Assembly (NCBI RefSeq): GCF_024713945.1
Contig: NC_134686.1
Coordinates: 2,256,001 to 2,320,000, forward strand
Reading direction: 5' to 3'
Length of the DNA: 64,000 nucleotides
DNA from: Dermatophagoides farinae
Taxonomy: Eukaryota; Arthropoda; Arachnida; Sarcoptiformes; Pyroglyphidae
The translations under genes and the position numbers were made by a program. The notes beneath the pieces are model-generated. The model was not told where the DNA came from and searched no databases. It worked only from the letters and a program-made list of their open reading frames with translations. Below, piece after piece: positions 38,534 through 50,258 of the stretch (positions are counted from its first letter, which is position 1; every line of letters begins with the position of its first letter).

Positions 38534-41500
38534 TTCATAATGACATCTGTATATCTGTGTATCTGTGTTATTTGTTATTTGTTGTTGTTGTTGTTATTTA
38601 TTACGTCTATTACGACCATTTTTTTTTATAATGATGATGAATGTTAAATATGATAAATTGCAGTCATTCATTTTGTTTTCTCATGAATCAAATTAACCAT
38701 AGAATAGGAAAGAAAAGAGTTAATTTGAACAATGACACACACACACACTGTCTTTTTTCGTTATGATTTCATTTCATTTCATTTTTGTTTGTTTGTTTGT
38801 TTTTTGTTTAATTTATATTCCTATTCAATTTCCCTGTGTGTATGTATGTCTTTTTTTTTCTATTTATTATATATCATTTTAAATTCTCAATACAAAATAG
38901 TCAGTTTTGTTGTAATAAATGATAAATGTATCGACTTGTTTTACATTTGTTTTTTTTTTCGTGACAAATAATATTTTCTGCTATTGTAGTGATAGTAGCA
39001 ACAGTAATAATAATTAGTTATAGTAGTAGTAGTGGCAGTAGAATATTCTTGTAATGATGTGATTATTATTTTATTTGGATTTACTGTATGATCTGTATTC
39101 ACTTGATATGAATAATGAGAATTGTTTTTTTTTCACACTTTGGAAACAAAAACGATAAAGATAAGAACCATCTTGTATAGCAATTATTATTATCAATTTA
39201 AATGATGATCATCATCATGATCATAACCGTAATCAATCAATGGTGGTGGTGGTGATGGTACATTGTACCTTGTGATTTTGGTTTCTTGTACAATTGAATT
39301 ATTATTACATATTTTTTTTCCTGTTATACAATATAATAAATAATGATGATGATGGTAATCATAACGATTTTTTTTTTATTACCCACTTACACTATTCGAA
39401 CTTTATTTTCTAGAAAAAAAAATGGTGATGATGATGATGATGATGATCTTGTTTGTTTGATGATTTATAAATGGTGGTGATGATCCATGATGAGAACAGG
39501 AACAAGAGTTTGTTTTTCGATCATTTTTTATGATGATCTCTTTGGTTTGTTGTTGTCGCTCACTCGTTTATGATGATGATGATGATGATCATGATCGTTT
39601 TTTATGGTCATTACATATCAATTTTGGAGAATCAAAAGTACCATCATCATCATCATTAGTGATTGATAATGACATTCATGTTTTTTTTTCTTTTTGCTTT
39701 TTTTGGTTCAGATTTTCACTGTTTGGTTGCAAAAAAAAGGTCATTATTTTTTTCTGTTCATTTTCCGTTGAACCCTGTTGATTTAATTTGGATCATCATT
39801 GGTTTTTTGACCCAATTTTTTTTTTCTTGAATTTCTTTCAAAGAAACCCTTTTTTTTCCTTTGAAAAAAAACACCTAGAAACAATTGATTTGCAAAGCAA
39901 TTTGTTGCTCCAGATTTTTTTTTTTTAACACAAATGATGCTACATTTATCCATACGATCCATTACATTATTATTACTTGGCCTTGCACTTGAATTTCTTA
40001 AGTTTTTGTTTCCTATTACTACTACTACTTTCTCTCTCATCATTATCGTTGTTGTTGTTGTTGTTGTTGATTATCATCATCATCATCATCATTATCATTG
40101 AAAAGATTAATGAGAGAAAATAAAAATATAAACGACTCACATACATACACACACACATGTAATATGATGTAAAATATGCCGTTTAACAACCACAATTTGT
40201 TGACGATGATGATGATGATGAAGACTATTACATTAAGTTTTCACCATTCACTTTTATTTTCAATACACACCTGATTCTTGATGATGACGATGACGATGTT
40301 GACGATGGTGATAATTGTAAATTCTAAAAAAAAATTTCACTAATTAATTTGTGCAAAGGTTTTGTACCTTTTTCTACCATTTTTTTTCTAAAAAAAAAAT
40401 TTCCGTATAAATCCAAGATATCCGACAATCAAAAAACAAAACAAGAAAAAAAATGGATGTGTGATTCATGAAAAATCGTGTTGTTTAAATGTGTGTGTGT
40501 GTGTGTTTGTTTGCCAATGATAATTACTATTTTACAATCTATCTATCTATCTATTTATGGTGATGGTGAATTTAATCTGTCTGTTTGTAATCGATTCAAT
40601 TTAATTCACATACAGCTACTGGCTAGCTACTACTACTACTACTAATAATAATGAATGATTTGTTGTATAATGATGATAATGATAATGATATTGGCATGAA
40701 AAATTCATTTTGTTTTTGTTTTTTTTTTGGTAATTTTTTTTAATTTCATTTCATTTTTTTTGCACAATGATACTAACTGTAAATTGATAAATGAACAGAA
40801 ATCATTGATCAATTCATCATCAATCCATTAATAATGATGATGATGATTTAAACATCACCATCATCATCATCATTATAATCAATAGTGTGATAATAATAAT
40901 TAAATTGTAATTAATTAATCCTCGATTTAATATATTCACGCACACGCACACACACACACACACATTACATAACTCATTGGTGTCTATTATCAATCATATA
41001 TTTACTGATGATAATTCATTTTTCGATATACACACTGGTCATTTAAATCTCATATTTCATTTCATGTTTGTGTGTATTTCATTTTTTTGTTGGAAATGGC
41101 CACCTCTTTTTTCCTAAATAGTCTTTTTCCATTTTGATTTAAAATCTATAAAAAAAATGGACATGATCAAATGAATATAAACAATTTTGATATTTATGGC
41201 TCACATACTGTTTACTTTTTTTCAATTATTATTTTTCTGAGTGCAAGTTTTTCCATGTGTGTGTGTGTGAGTGTGTTTGTGTGCGAAAATCCAATCATCA
41301 CTGACCATAAAAAAAACAACTTCAAACATCAATTTCTCAGGACTTTTCTTGCCTTTTTCTTTGATAATGATTGAAAATAACTTTTGTCAATATATATGAT
41401 TTGTTTGGCCATATAGCCACATTTGATAAATTTTATTTCTGATTACAGTGCATGGCTGTTTGTTGTTTTTCATATATGAATGATTGAATGATGATGATAA

Positions 41501-43499
41501 AGAGGAAAAAAAAATTTGAAAATGAAACAGCAACAAATGTGACCACCTTTGTTGCACATGTTTTCCACAGTTACTGGAAATGTCATCAAAAAAATTTTTT
41601 TTTTTGCAAATGAAAACTTCATTCAACGATGATGATGATGATGATGTTTCTTTTTTTTCCGCCAATGACAATCTGCCGCATCCATTTACAATTCATTTAT
41701 TTTCACTATGTGTATGTGTGTGTGTGTAACTTATCAACAGTTGCATTTTACATTCATCCATCTATTCTTTTATATGATGTGTTTGTACATATGAACATCA
41801 AATACACACACACACACACACATCATCATCATAAACATCCAAGGTTGACCATTCTTGATAGTTTTTTTTTGTCGTTGTCGTTGTTGTTGAGTGGTGGTGA
41901 TTGCTGATGTGGATTGATTGACACAATGGATTGTTTTTTTTTTTTTTTTTTTTTGCTTCCAAAACGTAGGATTGATTGTGTCGATTGTTTTCTTCACAAA
42001 AAAAAACATTTTTTCAATCATCATAGATGATGATTATTATTAGGTTTTTTTTTTGCTGCCTTTTGTCCAAAAAAAATGAATTTCTGGTATTTTCATTTCA
42101 TTTTAGTTTAAAGGTCGACAATGTTTTTTTATTATTAGTTCAATATGAAAAAAAATGATTGCAATATCAATTGGAAATTATCGTCATTATCATGTTATAT
42201 AGTGATAAGATGTATTGATTTTCACCAGTGAATGAAAACCTATACTGAAGATGGATTTTTATTTTGGCCAAAAGAAAACAAAAATAATATCTACAATGAT
42301 GGATGGCTGCTGAAACACGCCCATATTTTTTTTTTTGCAATTTTAAAAATTCAATTTGGGTTTGGTGGTGATTCTGTGTCGGTCTGTGTGTGTGTGTGTG
42401 TGGAGGCTTTTTTCACCTTGTTGGGTTGTTTGGTTGATTGAAAAGTTTTTTTTTTTTTTTTTTTTGATGAATAAAAATTGAAAAAAAAATTTTTTTGTTG
42501 TTTTTTTTTCTTCATAATGACTTTTTGTTTGCATTAAATTAATCTCTCTCTCCTTCGTTTTCTGATACTCTGACTGTATTTATTATTATTTTTTTTTTGG
42601 TTCAGATTTCTAATGGCTAGGGTCAAGGTGTGTGTGTGTGTGGATCCATGGACGTTTTTTTTTTTTTTGATTATCTATCTGCTGGTTGTTGTTGTTGTTT
42701 TTATTGTTAAAACAACAAAAACAACAATAATAATAATTATGTCCCTGGAGAGAGAGAGATAAAGGTTAGAGGGCTAGGTTAAGCTGATACTGTCCTGTCC
42801 TGTCCTGTCCTGTCATCATCATCATCATAGTGGCTGGTTGGTTGATTGTCAAATGTGTTATTGATTCACATTTTTTTGTTGTTGTTGTTGTTGTCGGTTG
42901 ATGATTAGCTTCATTTTTGATTTTCCCTATTGGTTATATGGTGGTAATTCTTAGTTGTAACGCTAATTTTTATTTTTCGTTCATCTTTTTCTTTACAAGT
43001 TTCAAGGTTCACCATAGTTTACCAAATGGTTGTTGTTGTTTTTGTTTTTGTTGTTGTGTAATTACCATCTTGACCCGTGCATTTGAACAAAAATAAACAC
43101 CATAATTCATAATGGAATGATGATATGATCATTAATACAACAAACAATTGAGATACACAAACACACACACACGAAATTTCCATATATTTTGAATATAAAG
43201 AAAAAAAAATGTGCTCAGGTCCATTGGGACCAATAAATACCCGTGTGTGCCCGTGTGTATTGGCAATTTCAATTTTCATTTGTTTATGCTCGTTTCATTT
43301 GTTATCGATTTTTATTGCTTATTCCAAAATTAGTATGACAGCTTAATCCACACACTTTGAATGTTGAGTTATTCATTGAATTGAATTGATTGATTGATTG
43401 ATTTGTTCTCGGTATTTATTTATAGACAATAAAATGATTATTATTTGATTATGATGATGAGGATCATCATCATCCTTTTTTTTACAGGAAATCTTTGTA
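38534..43499. other. mir-10 to retroelement spacer, non-coding
   Basis: No gene is supported. It contains GAT/ATC, CA/GT and T runs, a TAGTAG/AGTAGT run near 39027, and four tandem TGTCC units (42791-42814). Confidence 0.6.
42791..42814 (+). repeat. (TGTCC)4 tandem repeat
   Basis: Four full pentanucleotide units and a partial one, an uncommon unit here. Confidence 0.9.
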
Positions 43500-43542
43500 A
43501 TAAAAAAAGAATAAAGTGAACATATCCTGTATGCGTTTTTAT

Positions 43543-43655
43543 ATGTATATAATACACATAATCACATTCATCATTCTAACAGCTGGATAAGCTAAGGTAT
43601 ATCTGTTAGATGTTATATACAGTGGGCGATTTCAAAATCCATCATTCTTGATAAA
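43543..43655 (+). repeat. Left flanking repeat of the retroelement (LTR-like)
   Basis: Bases 43543-43580 match 45368-45405 exactly over 38 bases. Similarity continues with gaps through an AAGCTAA word to CAAAATCCATCATT (ending near 43646). GTGGGCGATT near 43622 may correspond to a primer-binding region. LTR ends are not clear. Confidence 0.65.
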
Positions 43656-44159
43656 TTATTCAAATGACGTTACCAACGAAGGGCATTGCCGACGTTTTTT
43701 TTCATTCAATTTAACCTATTTTTTCGCGAATTTTTGAGAATTGTTGATGTGTGAATTGTAATTCTTTACATTGAAACAAGATGAACCTTTACGGTTAGTG
43801 GCAAATTTGGATGATTTTATCAAACATATTAATAGAATCTACCTTAAACAATCTCGACGGGATGCAAAAAATCGTCGATGAAATGATACACCGAGAAGCA
43901 TGATTCGTATGTCATCGAAAATGATTGTTGATATTGTCGAAATGGTATGCAGCCAGACATGGGTCAACATGCTCTGGACTCATTGAATTCTTGGTCCAAG
44001 AATAAAAATTATATGAGAAATCGGGACATAATGACAACAAACCAAGTTAAAACTGTGTCTTCTGTCACGAAATCACAAGTCCATTTTGCAACGACAATAT
44101 GACAAACAAAATGAAAAATATGAAATCATCAAAGCGATCAATGTAAATCAAATTATTCG

Positions 44160-44290
44160 TGCAAAAAATGTGGAAGACGTCATTCATTGTTATGTACCGA
44201 CAGCACCACCAAATCTGCAGAAAAACCATTCCAAAAAAACGTGCTTGGCGACCCAACGGCTTGATTTATTTTAAAAAATACGGGAGCCGA
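44160..44290 (+). pseudogene. gag zinc-knuckle and protease remnant
   Basis: One frame encodes CKKCGRRHSLLC, a CX2CX3HX3C knuckle; an upstream CVFC...PFC (about 44056-44091) may be a first damaged knuckle. In a shifted frame at 44277-44288 the retropepsin motif appears as NTGA, with Asn replacing the catalytic Asp of DTGA, followed by EITCISK. The protease would be dead even if expressed. Confidence 0.65.
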
Positions 44291-44893
44291 AATAACCTGT
44301 ATTTCTAAAAACTTGTTTTTTAAAATTACAAATAATTAAAAATTCAATCATTAATATCCGTCAACGAGAAAAATATTAAATTGAAACCCAGCTGCTGAGG
44401 AGAAAATCATGGCCATGTATATCATTCAATTGTCCAACCAAATAAAGACAACATTGATCGAAAATTTTCCAAAAAACTACAACGATTCTTAGGAATGGAA
44501 AATGTTTATTACATTCCAAATCATGCCTTATTAAGGAAACCGTGATTTATTGAAATTTGATGAATCAGCAAAGCATTGCGAAAATCAAAAGAACAAAAGA
44601 TTCAAAGAAAGGAAATTCTCAACGCTCGGTACACTGTTTGAACCATTTGGATATCAATGATACAGTGTTGGGGTTAGGGAAATAGGTTCACGAAAGAATT
44701 TGTTCATCATTTTTATTGCTTGGGTTTTTCATTCGTCAATTATATCGAAGTTCAGATGTTAAAATTCGAATTTTGTCTCGATGTCGAAGCGATACCAGAA
44801 AAAAGTAACAAATAAAGTTGACGTCGACGCAAAACCCATTTGAACGAATCAAGAATTGATGAAACGGTTGAGGTGTAAATTGCAAATTTGGGC

Positions 44894-45295
44894 GACATTA
44901 TTTACGAATATAATAATTCTCCTCATGAGGCAACTGGGTTTTCACCGGCATTTTTATTGTAATATGAGCAAAAAAGTGACAATTGATTAAAGTGAAGAAA
45001 CAATAATCGAAAATTTAAAAGACCACAATTTCAAGTTAATGATGATGTCCTTGTGGAAGGTGCATGGCATCAATAATGGCAAGTTGACTCCCGTTATGGA
45101 GGGCCCATACAAGATATTGAAAATCGTATCGGAATCAAATGTGGAAATAAATCGACCAAACCAACCCACAAAACGGGAAACGGAAATAATCAACGTCAAC
45201 AAATACGGTTGTATCATCACCCGGGAAAATCAAAATAGGGGCGGGGAGATTCACGACATTTCTGAAGGGGTCGTGAGCGAAAATAAAAAACACAA
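44894..45295 (+). pseudogene. Integrase C-terminal remnant of the retroelement
   Basis: The fragment from 44894 reads through a core end typical of Ty3/gypsy integrases (NNSPHEATGFSP) and stops at 44960-44962. After a frameshift, the segment from 45039 has KLTPVMEGPYKILKI and ends in a region like the family's NVNKYG. It overlaps no host gene. Confidence 0.7.
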
Positions 45296-45367
45296 CGGTT
45301 TTTTGAGTAACAGCAATTGTAAATTGATATAAAGAAGTGAATAAAATAAAATTATTTTTGTTTTGAC

Positions 45368-45453
45368 ATGTATATAATACACATAATCACATTCATCATT
45401 CTAACAACTTAAGCTAATATATACGGCGCAAAATCCATCATTCATTCAATGAT
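45368..45453 (+). repeat. Right flanking repeat of the retroelement (LTR-like)
   Basis: This is the second copy of the flanking repeat. It follows the integrase tail after an AATAAAATAAAA stretch. It shares CAAAATCCATCATT with the left copy, so it may run past the LTR edge into the start of a lost tandem copy. Confidence 0.65.
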
Positions 45454-47189
45454 TTTTTTTCTCTCTCTATCTAGCCAAAAACTAACGAATGAATGAATGA
45501 ATGAATGAAACAAAATGGATGAATCCAAACATGGCTGCCTTGCAATAATAACCATGATGATGATGATGATGATCATGTTGATGATGATCATGATGATAGC
45601 AGCAACATTGAAAGATACAACAAATTCTCAAAATGAATGGGAAAAGAAAAAAATCATGTTTCAATGTTCTTCGGCTGCTGCTTCTGCTGCTGCCATGATG
45701 ATGATGATGATGAGAAAAATTCTTTTTTTTTATTCATTTCAAAACAAAGATGAAAATGAAAGAAAAAAAAATATGCCAAAATGTTTGTGGCATGCAGGCA
45801 TGATTTTTTCTTCTTCTTCTTCTTCTTCTTCGTCTATTTGGTTATAATTTGGTTTGAAGTTTTTTTTCTGGTGTATTGCAAAATATATTTACAAATTCAA
45901 TTCAATTCAATTCACAACAAAAAAAAAATTAAAGTAAAAAAACAATGCGCATGCTCAAAAAAAAAATTTTTTTTTACATTAAACTAGAGATAGATATATT
46001 GAGATGGGCGGGACTGAAAAATGGGTGTAGTTATTATTCACAATTTTTTTCTTTCTTTCTTTCTCATTGTTGTTGTTGTCGTTGTTGTTGTCGTCGTTGT
46101 TGTTGTTGTTGTGTTATATTTGAATTTTCCCATTCGCATTTTTTGTTTTGTTTTTTTTTTGGTTCTCTATTTCTTTACGATTCATTTTTTTTTGTGATTC
46201 GTATCCACACTGTATTTGTGTATGTGTGTGTGTGTGTGTGACAACAACGAATAAAAAACAATTCATCACTGTCACACACACACACACACACTGACATGCC
46301 AACTTTCAGTATAAATGTATACCACTTCCATTAACATATACAACAGAAGCAATTTTTTTTGTTTTCTATTAAAAATAACTTGAAATAGTCACGTGTTTAT
46401 TCCATATAACTATTGATAATGTTGTTATATATCCAAACAAAAAAAAAGGCGGAGCTTTTAACTCTGACTAGCATACATATATATATGTGTATGTGTGTTG
46501 TGTGTATTTGGGCAATGAGTGTGTATATATGAATGAGTGAATAATAGAAAGATGGATGGATGGATGGATAGCAAGAGAAAGAAAGAAAGAGAGAGCGAAT
46601 GAGAGACAATCGAAAATACATCATTGATATCGAATGAAATCGACGACGAAGACGACGACAACAACAACAAGCAACGAATGATGATGATCATCATCATCAT
46701 CAAAAAAAAATAAGCCTGTATGGTGTTTGATATTGTTTTTTTTCCTTGTTTTTTTCGGAATCATATATATTCTCTGAGAAATGTTGTTATTATTGAATAC
46801 ATTTTTTTTTTTTTGATCATATGAATTCAAAATTGCAAATAAACAAAACAGTGACAAATATATATGATGAAATGGTGAATTGAAAAATTTTAAAATTCTA
46901 ATTCAAAAAAGAATTCATCTATGAAAAACAGATCTTTATCATCATGATGATGATTAACATTGAAAATGACCAATGACCTATGAACAAGAAAATTAATCAA
47001 ATGTTGTTGTTGTTGTTGTTATTATTGACGTTTTTATTTTTTATTTTATTTTCAAATATTTATTGTGAATCATTCCAATAATTTCATCAATAATTTGCTA
47101 TCATCGACATTAATTTTTATTTCATTTCATCATTAATTTTTATTATTAATTAAAATTATTGACTGTTGTTTGATTGATAAATCCTGATA
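45454..47189. other. Dfd upstream region
   Basis: No coding exon is seen. It holds GAT, GTT and CA/GT runs, the NRF1-like motif and GC box (about 45942-46011), and AAAGGCGGAGC at about 46445. The last 200 bp before the ATG are AT-rich with ATTAAT words and lack a convincing splice acceptor, so the Dfd leader is probably continuous with exon 1. Confidence 0.5.
45942..45954. promoter_or_regulatory. Second NRF1-like motif upstream of Dfd
   Basis: ACAATGCGCATGC is identical to the first 13 bases of the motif at 17225. A GC box (GGGCGG at about 46006) lies 50 bp downstream. Together they lie 1.2 kb before the Dfd start and could be part of its promoter region; this is inference. Confidence 0.25.
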
Positions 47190-49483
47190 ATGGTCATGAG
47201 TTCTTCGTTTATGATGAATTCTACGCCGGCGGCCTATCCAACGGCCGCCATCGTTGATCATAAACCATTTGTATCATCAATGAATTTGATGGATCCATTA
47301 TCATTAGATTATGGTACAGGTGGATTATCTACCACTACTGGTAGTAGTGTTATCGGTGTTAATAATAGTAATAATGGTAATGGTGGATTAATTGGTACCG
47401 GTGTCAATGGTATTGTTGTTGGTACACAGAATGGTAGTGTTGTCACACAGAATAGCCATCTAAATCATCTGACAAATTCAAATCATCCACATCATCATCA
47501 TCATAGTACACATCCTAATCATCATAGTTCATATTCATTATCTGACTATTATGGAAGCCATCATTCACATCATCATCATACGACACATCAATCAACGGCC
47601 GCATCAAATTCAATTCAATCAGCACTTGCGGCCGCTGCTGCTGCTGCTGCTCAATCACAAATGCCACCAATGGGCCTTGGCCAACATCATCATCTTGGTG
47701 GTGGTGGTGGTGGTGGTGGTGTCACAGGTAGTGTTGGTGGTGCTGGTGGCGGTCCAATTATATCATCACCACATACCCATCCAATGAATCATCAAATGAA
47801 TTCACACCATCATTATGGTTATCATTTAAATTATTCACCAATTGACCAAAACCCGGTACAAATAACACATCATCCACATGCATCTCATCATAATGCTGGT
47901 CATCCACATACACCACATCCACAACATCATACAACGCAGCATCCATCACAACAACATCAACAACAGAATCATCATTTAATATCATCTCATCATCATCCAT
48001 ATGGTGCACATTCAATGTCATCATCATTAGGTCAATCAATGGCCAATTCTTTATCAACATTAGGTGTGAATAATAATAACAATAGTAATGGCAATGGACA
48101 TCAATATTTTTCACCATGTTCTATGGGAAATAGTGGTGGTGGTGGTGATGTTTCACCACTTGGACCATTATCAATGTCTACTACAGGTCCACATCCATCA
48201 TTATCATTACAGAATTCAACATCAACACCAACAGCGTCATCATCGAATAATCCATCATCAACAACACCAAATAATAATAATCAAATATCACCAATAAGTC
48301 ATCAACATTCACCATTGGGTGGTACAAATAGCAATCTAAATTCTTCCGGTGATCCCGGTAGTTGTGGTGGTGGTGGACATTTATCATCACGTGTATCAAG
48401 TCCTTCATTAATTGGTCAACATTCACCACAATCACCTGGTAGTCGTTGTAATAATCAATCGATGGGTTTATTAATTGATCCACCATCACCAATGATTGAT
48501 GATTGTGCATTATCCACTGCATCTGGTTCTGATTCTGGTACTGGTGGTGGTGGTGGTAGTAGTAGCGGTGGTGGTGGTGGTCATCCAGTGATATATCCAT
48601 GGATGAAAAAAGTTCATGTTGCACCGGGAAAAGGAGGTAAGATAGATTGATTAGATTCATCATTTGAATTCAATTGATTCATCGATCAAGAATTCATTAA
48701 TTAATACTAAACAATTTTTCTTTTGTTTTCTTTGGAATATTCAATGTGTTTTTAGGAATTCAAAATGGTGGCAATAATTTTACTGGGGCCGAACCAAAAC
48801 GTCAACGAACTGCATACACACGTCATCAGATATTAGAATTGGAAAAAGAATTTCATTTTAATCGTTATCTAACCAGAAGACGACGTATTGAAATTGCACA
48901 TTCCCTTTGTCTTAGTGAACGACAGATAAAGATTTGGTTTCAGAATCGTCGTATGAAATGGAAAAAAGATAATAAACTACCAAATACAAAAAATGTGAAG
49001 AAAAAGAATCCACAGAATAATAATAATCAGAATAATTCGAATAATAATAATCAATCGAACAATAATAATAATAATTCCATAATTGGTGGCAATACAAATT
49101 CTGATTCGCCAACAGCAACAACACCAACAACAAATGCGGCTGCAACGACGCCGACAATAAATCATCAACAACAACAGCATCCAAATCAATCATCAACACC
49201 GAATCATTTGAATCATCTTGATCATCATCATCATCATCCTCAACATCATCTAAGTCATCATTTAAATCATCATCCATCAATGGGTATTGTACCACCACCA
49301 ACATCCATAACACCACAACCACAAGGTGGACCATTATCATTAGCAAATATTGGTCCACCATCACAACAACAACAACAACAACCACCACCACCATCATCGT
49401 CATCATCAATGTCATTGAATGATATTAAAACTGAATCTACTAATAATGGTCCACCGGGATTGTATGGTATAACCGAATTATGA
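47190..49483 (+). CDS. Dfd: Deformed (Hox4-class homeodomain transcription factor), two coding exons
   Basis: CDS join(47190..48636, 48756..49483), 724 residues. Seen: N-terminus [11 protein letters not shown], with MSSSFMM like the Dfd start MSSFLM; hexapeptide [12 protein letters not shown] at 467-478; homeodomain at 496-555 with arm [12 protein letters not shown] and ending KKDN, followed by [11 protein letters not shown], the Hox4/Dfd signature. The N-terminal 460 residues are rich in His, Gly, Ser, Asn and an Ala run; the C-terminus has Asn and Gln runs and ends [19 protein letters not shown], comparable to the Dfd terminus. Exon 1 ends in phase 1 before GTAAGA; the acceptor TTTTTAG is at 48755. 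Known: Dfd specifies gnathal segments, is nuclear, and binds DNA with Exd/Pbx through YPWM. Start: 47190 is the first ATG; 47196 is the alternative and fits the family start slightly better. Confidence 0.96.
48637..48755 (+). other. Dfd: Short 119 bp Dfd intron between hexapeptide and homeobox
   Basis: The donor GTAAGA at 48637 and a T-rich acceptor ending TTTTTAG at 48755 restore a continuous phase-1 frame (Gly split across the junction) into [17 protein letters not shown]. It sits in the usual Hox intron position but is about fifty times shorter than the matching intron in Scr. Confidence 0.88.
48794..48973 (+). other. Dfd: Dfd homeobox (60-residue homeodomain)
   Basis: Residues 496-555. 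[20 protein letters not shown] and the ending KWKKDN are diagnostic of Dfd/Hox4. The recognition helix holds the invariant WFQNRR. The middle reads HFNRYL and [10 protein letters not shown] where Drosophila Dfd has HYNRYL and AHTLVLSERQ; vertebrate Hox4 proteins also have HFN and LCL. From LELEKEF to KWKK the protein is identical to this window's Scr. Confidence 0.95.
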
Positions 49484-50252
49484 AATGAAATTATCGTTTA
49501 AATCTATCGAATTAAAATCATCTTTGATCATCATTTTTTTTCCTCATTATCTCATACAAATACTAAATATTTGTATTGCTCATTCGTTTCGCATTTTATG
49601 AGCAGAATATTGATTCTCAAATCATCATCATCATCATCATCATCATCAATTACTCTTGATTCCTAAAAAAAAATCTCACTTTCTCTCGTTCTCAGTGCAA
49701 CAAAACTCATCATCATCATCATCACCATCATTGACACACCCCCACACACACACAAACGAATTATTCAAGAACAAAAATTTCTTAAAAATTCATTCACATT
49801 TAGTCTGATTTTTCCATTTGAAAAATTTTTGGTTTTGTGTGATTGATATGGATGATATTAGTGATTCCAAAAATCGATGAAATGATTGATTGGAAAAATT
49901 TGGTGAAATTGAAAAGAAAAAATCTAAATGTTTTGTCCGTGTCCGTGTGTGTGTGTGTTTTTTTTTTTTTTTCCTGGTAGATTGAATCGCAATTATACAG
50001 AAAATTTTTTTTGTTCTCTTTCATTCAATGTAATTTTTTGTGATACACACCATTCAACTGAATCATCATCATCATCATCATCATAGCCATCATTTCAGAC
50101 AACAACCAAGAATCAAAAAAAAAAATTTTTTTCTCACCGAAATCTTATCAAATTTTTACCGATTTGTTTGATTTCAAACTGAACAAAACAAAATAAAATA
50201 AATAACCGAGTTCCTTGATTATGTTACATCGATATGATTAATCTGTTCGGGC

Positions 50253-50258
50253 AATAAA
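50253..50258 (+). terminator. Dfd: Possible Dfd polyadenylation signal
   Basis: AATAAA lies 770 bp after the Dfd stop, within a less repetitive stretch. Other AATAAA-like words occur at about 50191-50204. Chance is likely in AT-rich DNA. Confidence 0.2.

Larger units (their letters stand above)
43500..45450 (+). mobile_element. Decayed Ty3/gypsy-like LTR retrotransposon
   Basis: A roughly 1.9 kb block with almost no simple repeats carries ordered gag-pol fragments in different + frames. They are a possible gag stretch (43780-43878), a zinc knuckle CKKCGRRHSLLC (44160-44195), a retropepsin remnant NTGAEITCISKNLF (from 44277), a reverse-transcriptase thumb LQRFLGMENVYYIPNHA (44477-44527), an integrase core end YNNSPHEATGFSPAFLL (44909-44959) and an integrase C-terminal segment GKLTPVMEGPYKILKI (from 45078). 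Stops and frameshifts lie between all of them. Most of the reverse transcriptase, the RNase H and the integrase catalytic core are missing. A repeat flanks the block: 38 bases identical at 43543-43580 and 45368-45405, with weaker similarity around them. Known: this order (gag, PR, RT, IN) is that of Ty3/gypsy elements. It cannot encode active proteins. Confidence 0.8.

Noticed and set aside
48181-49415. Long - strand open frames across Dfd exons
   Set aside because: They are antisense shadows of CAT/ATC-rich codons, composed of His, Asp, Val and Tyr runs.
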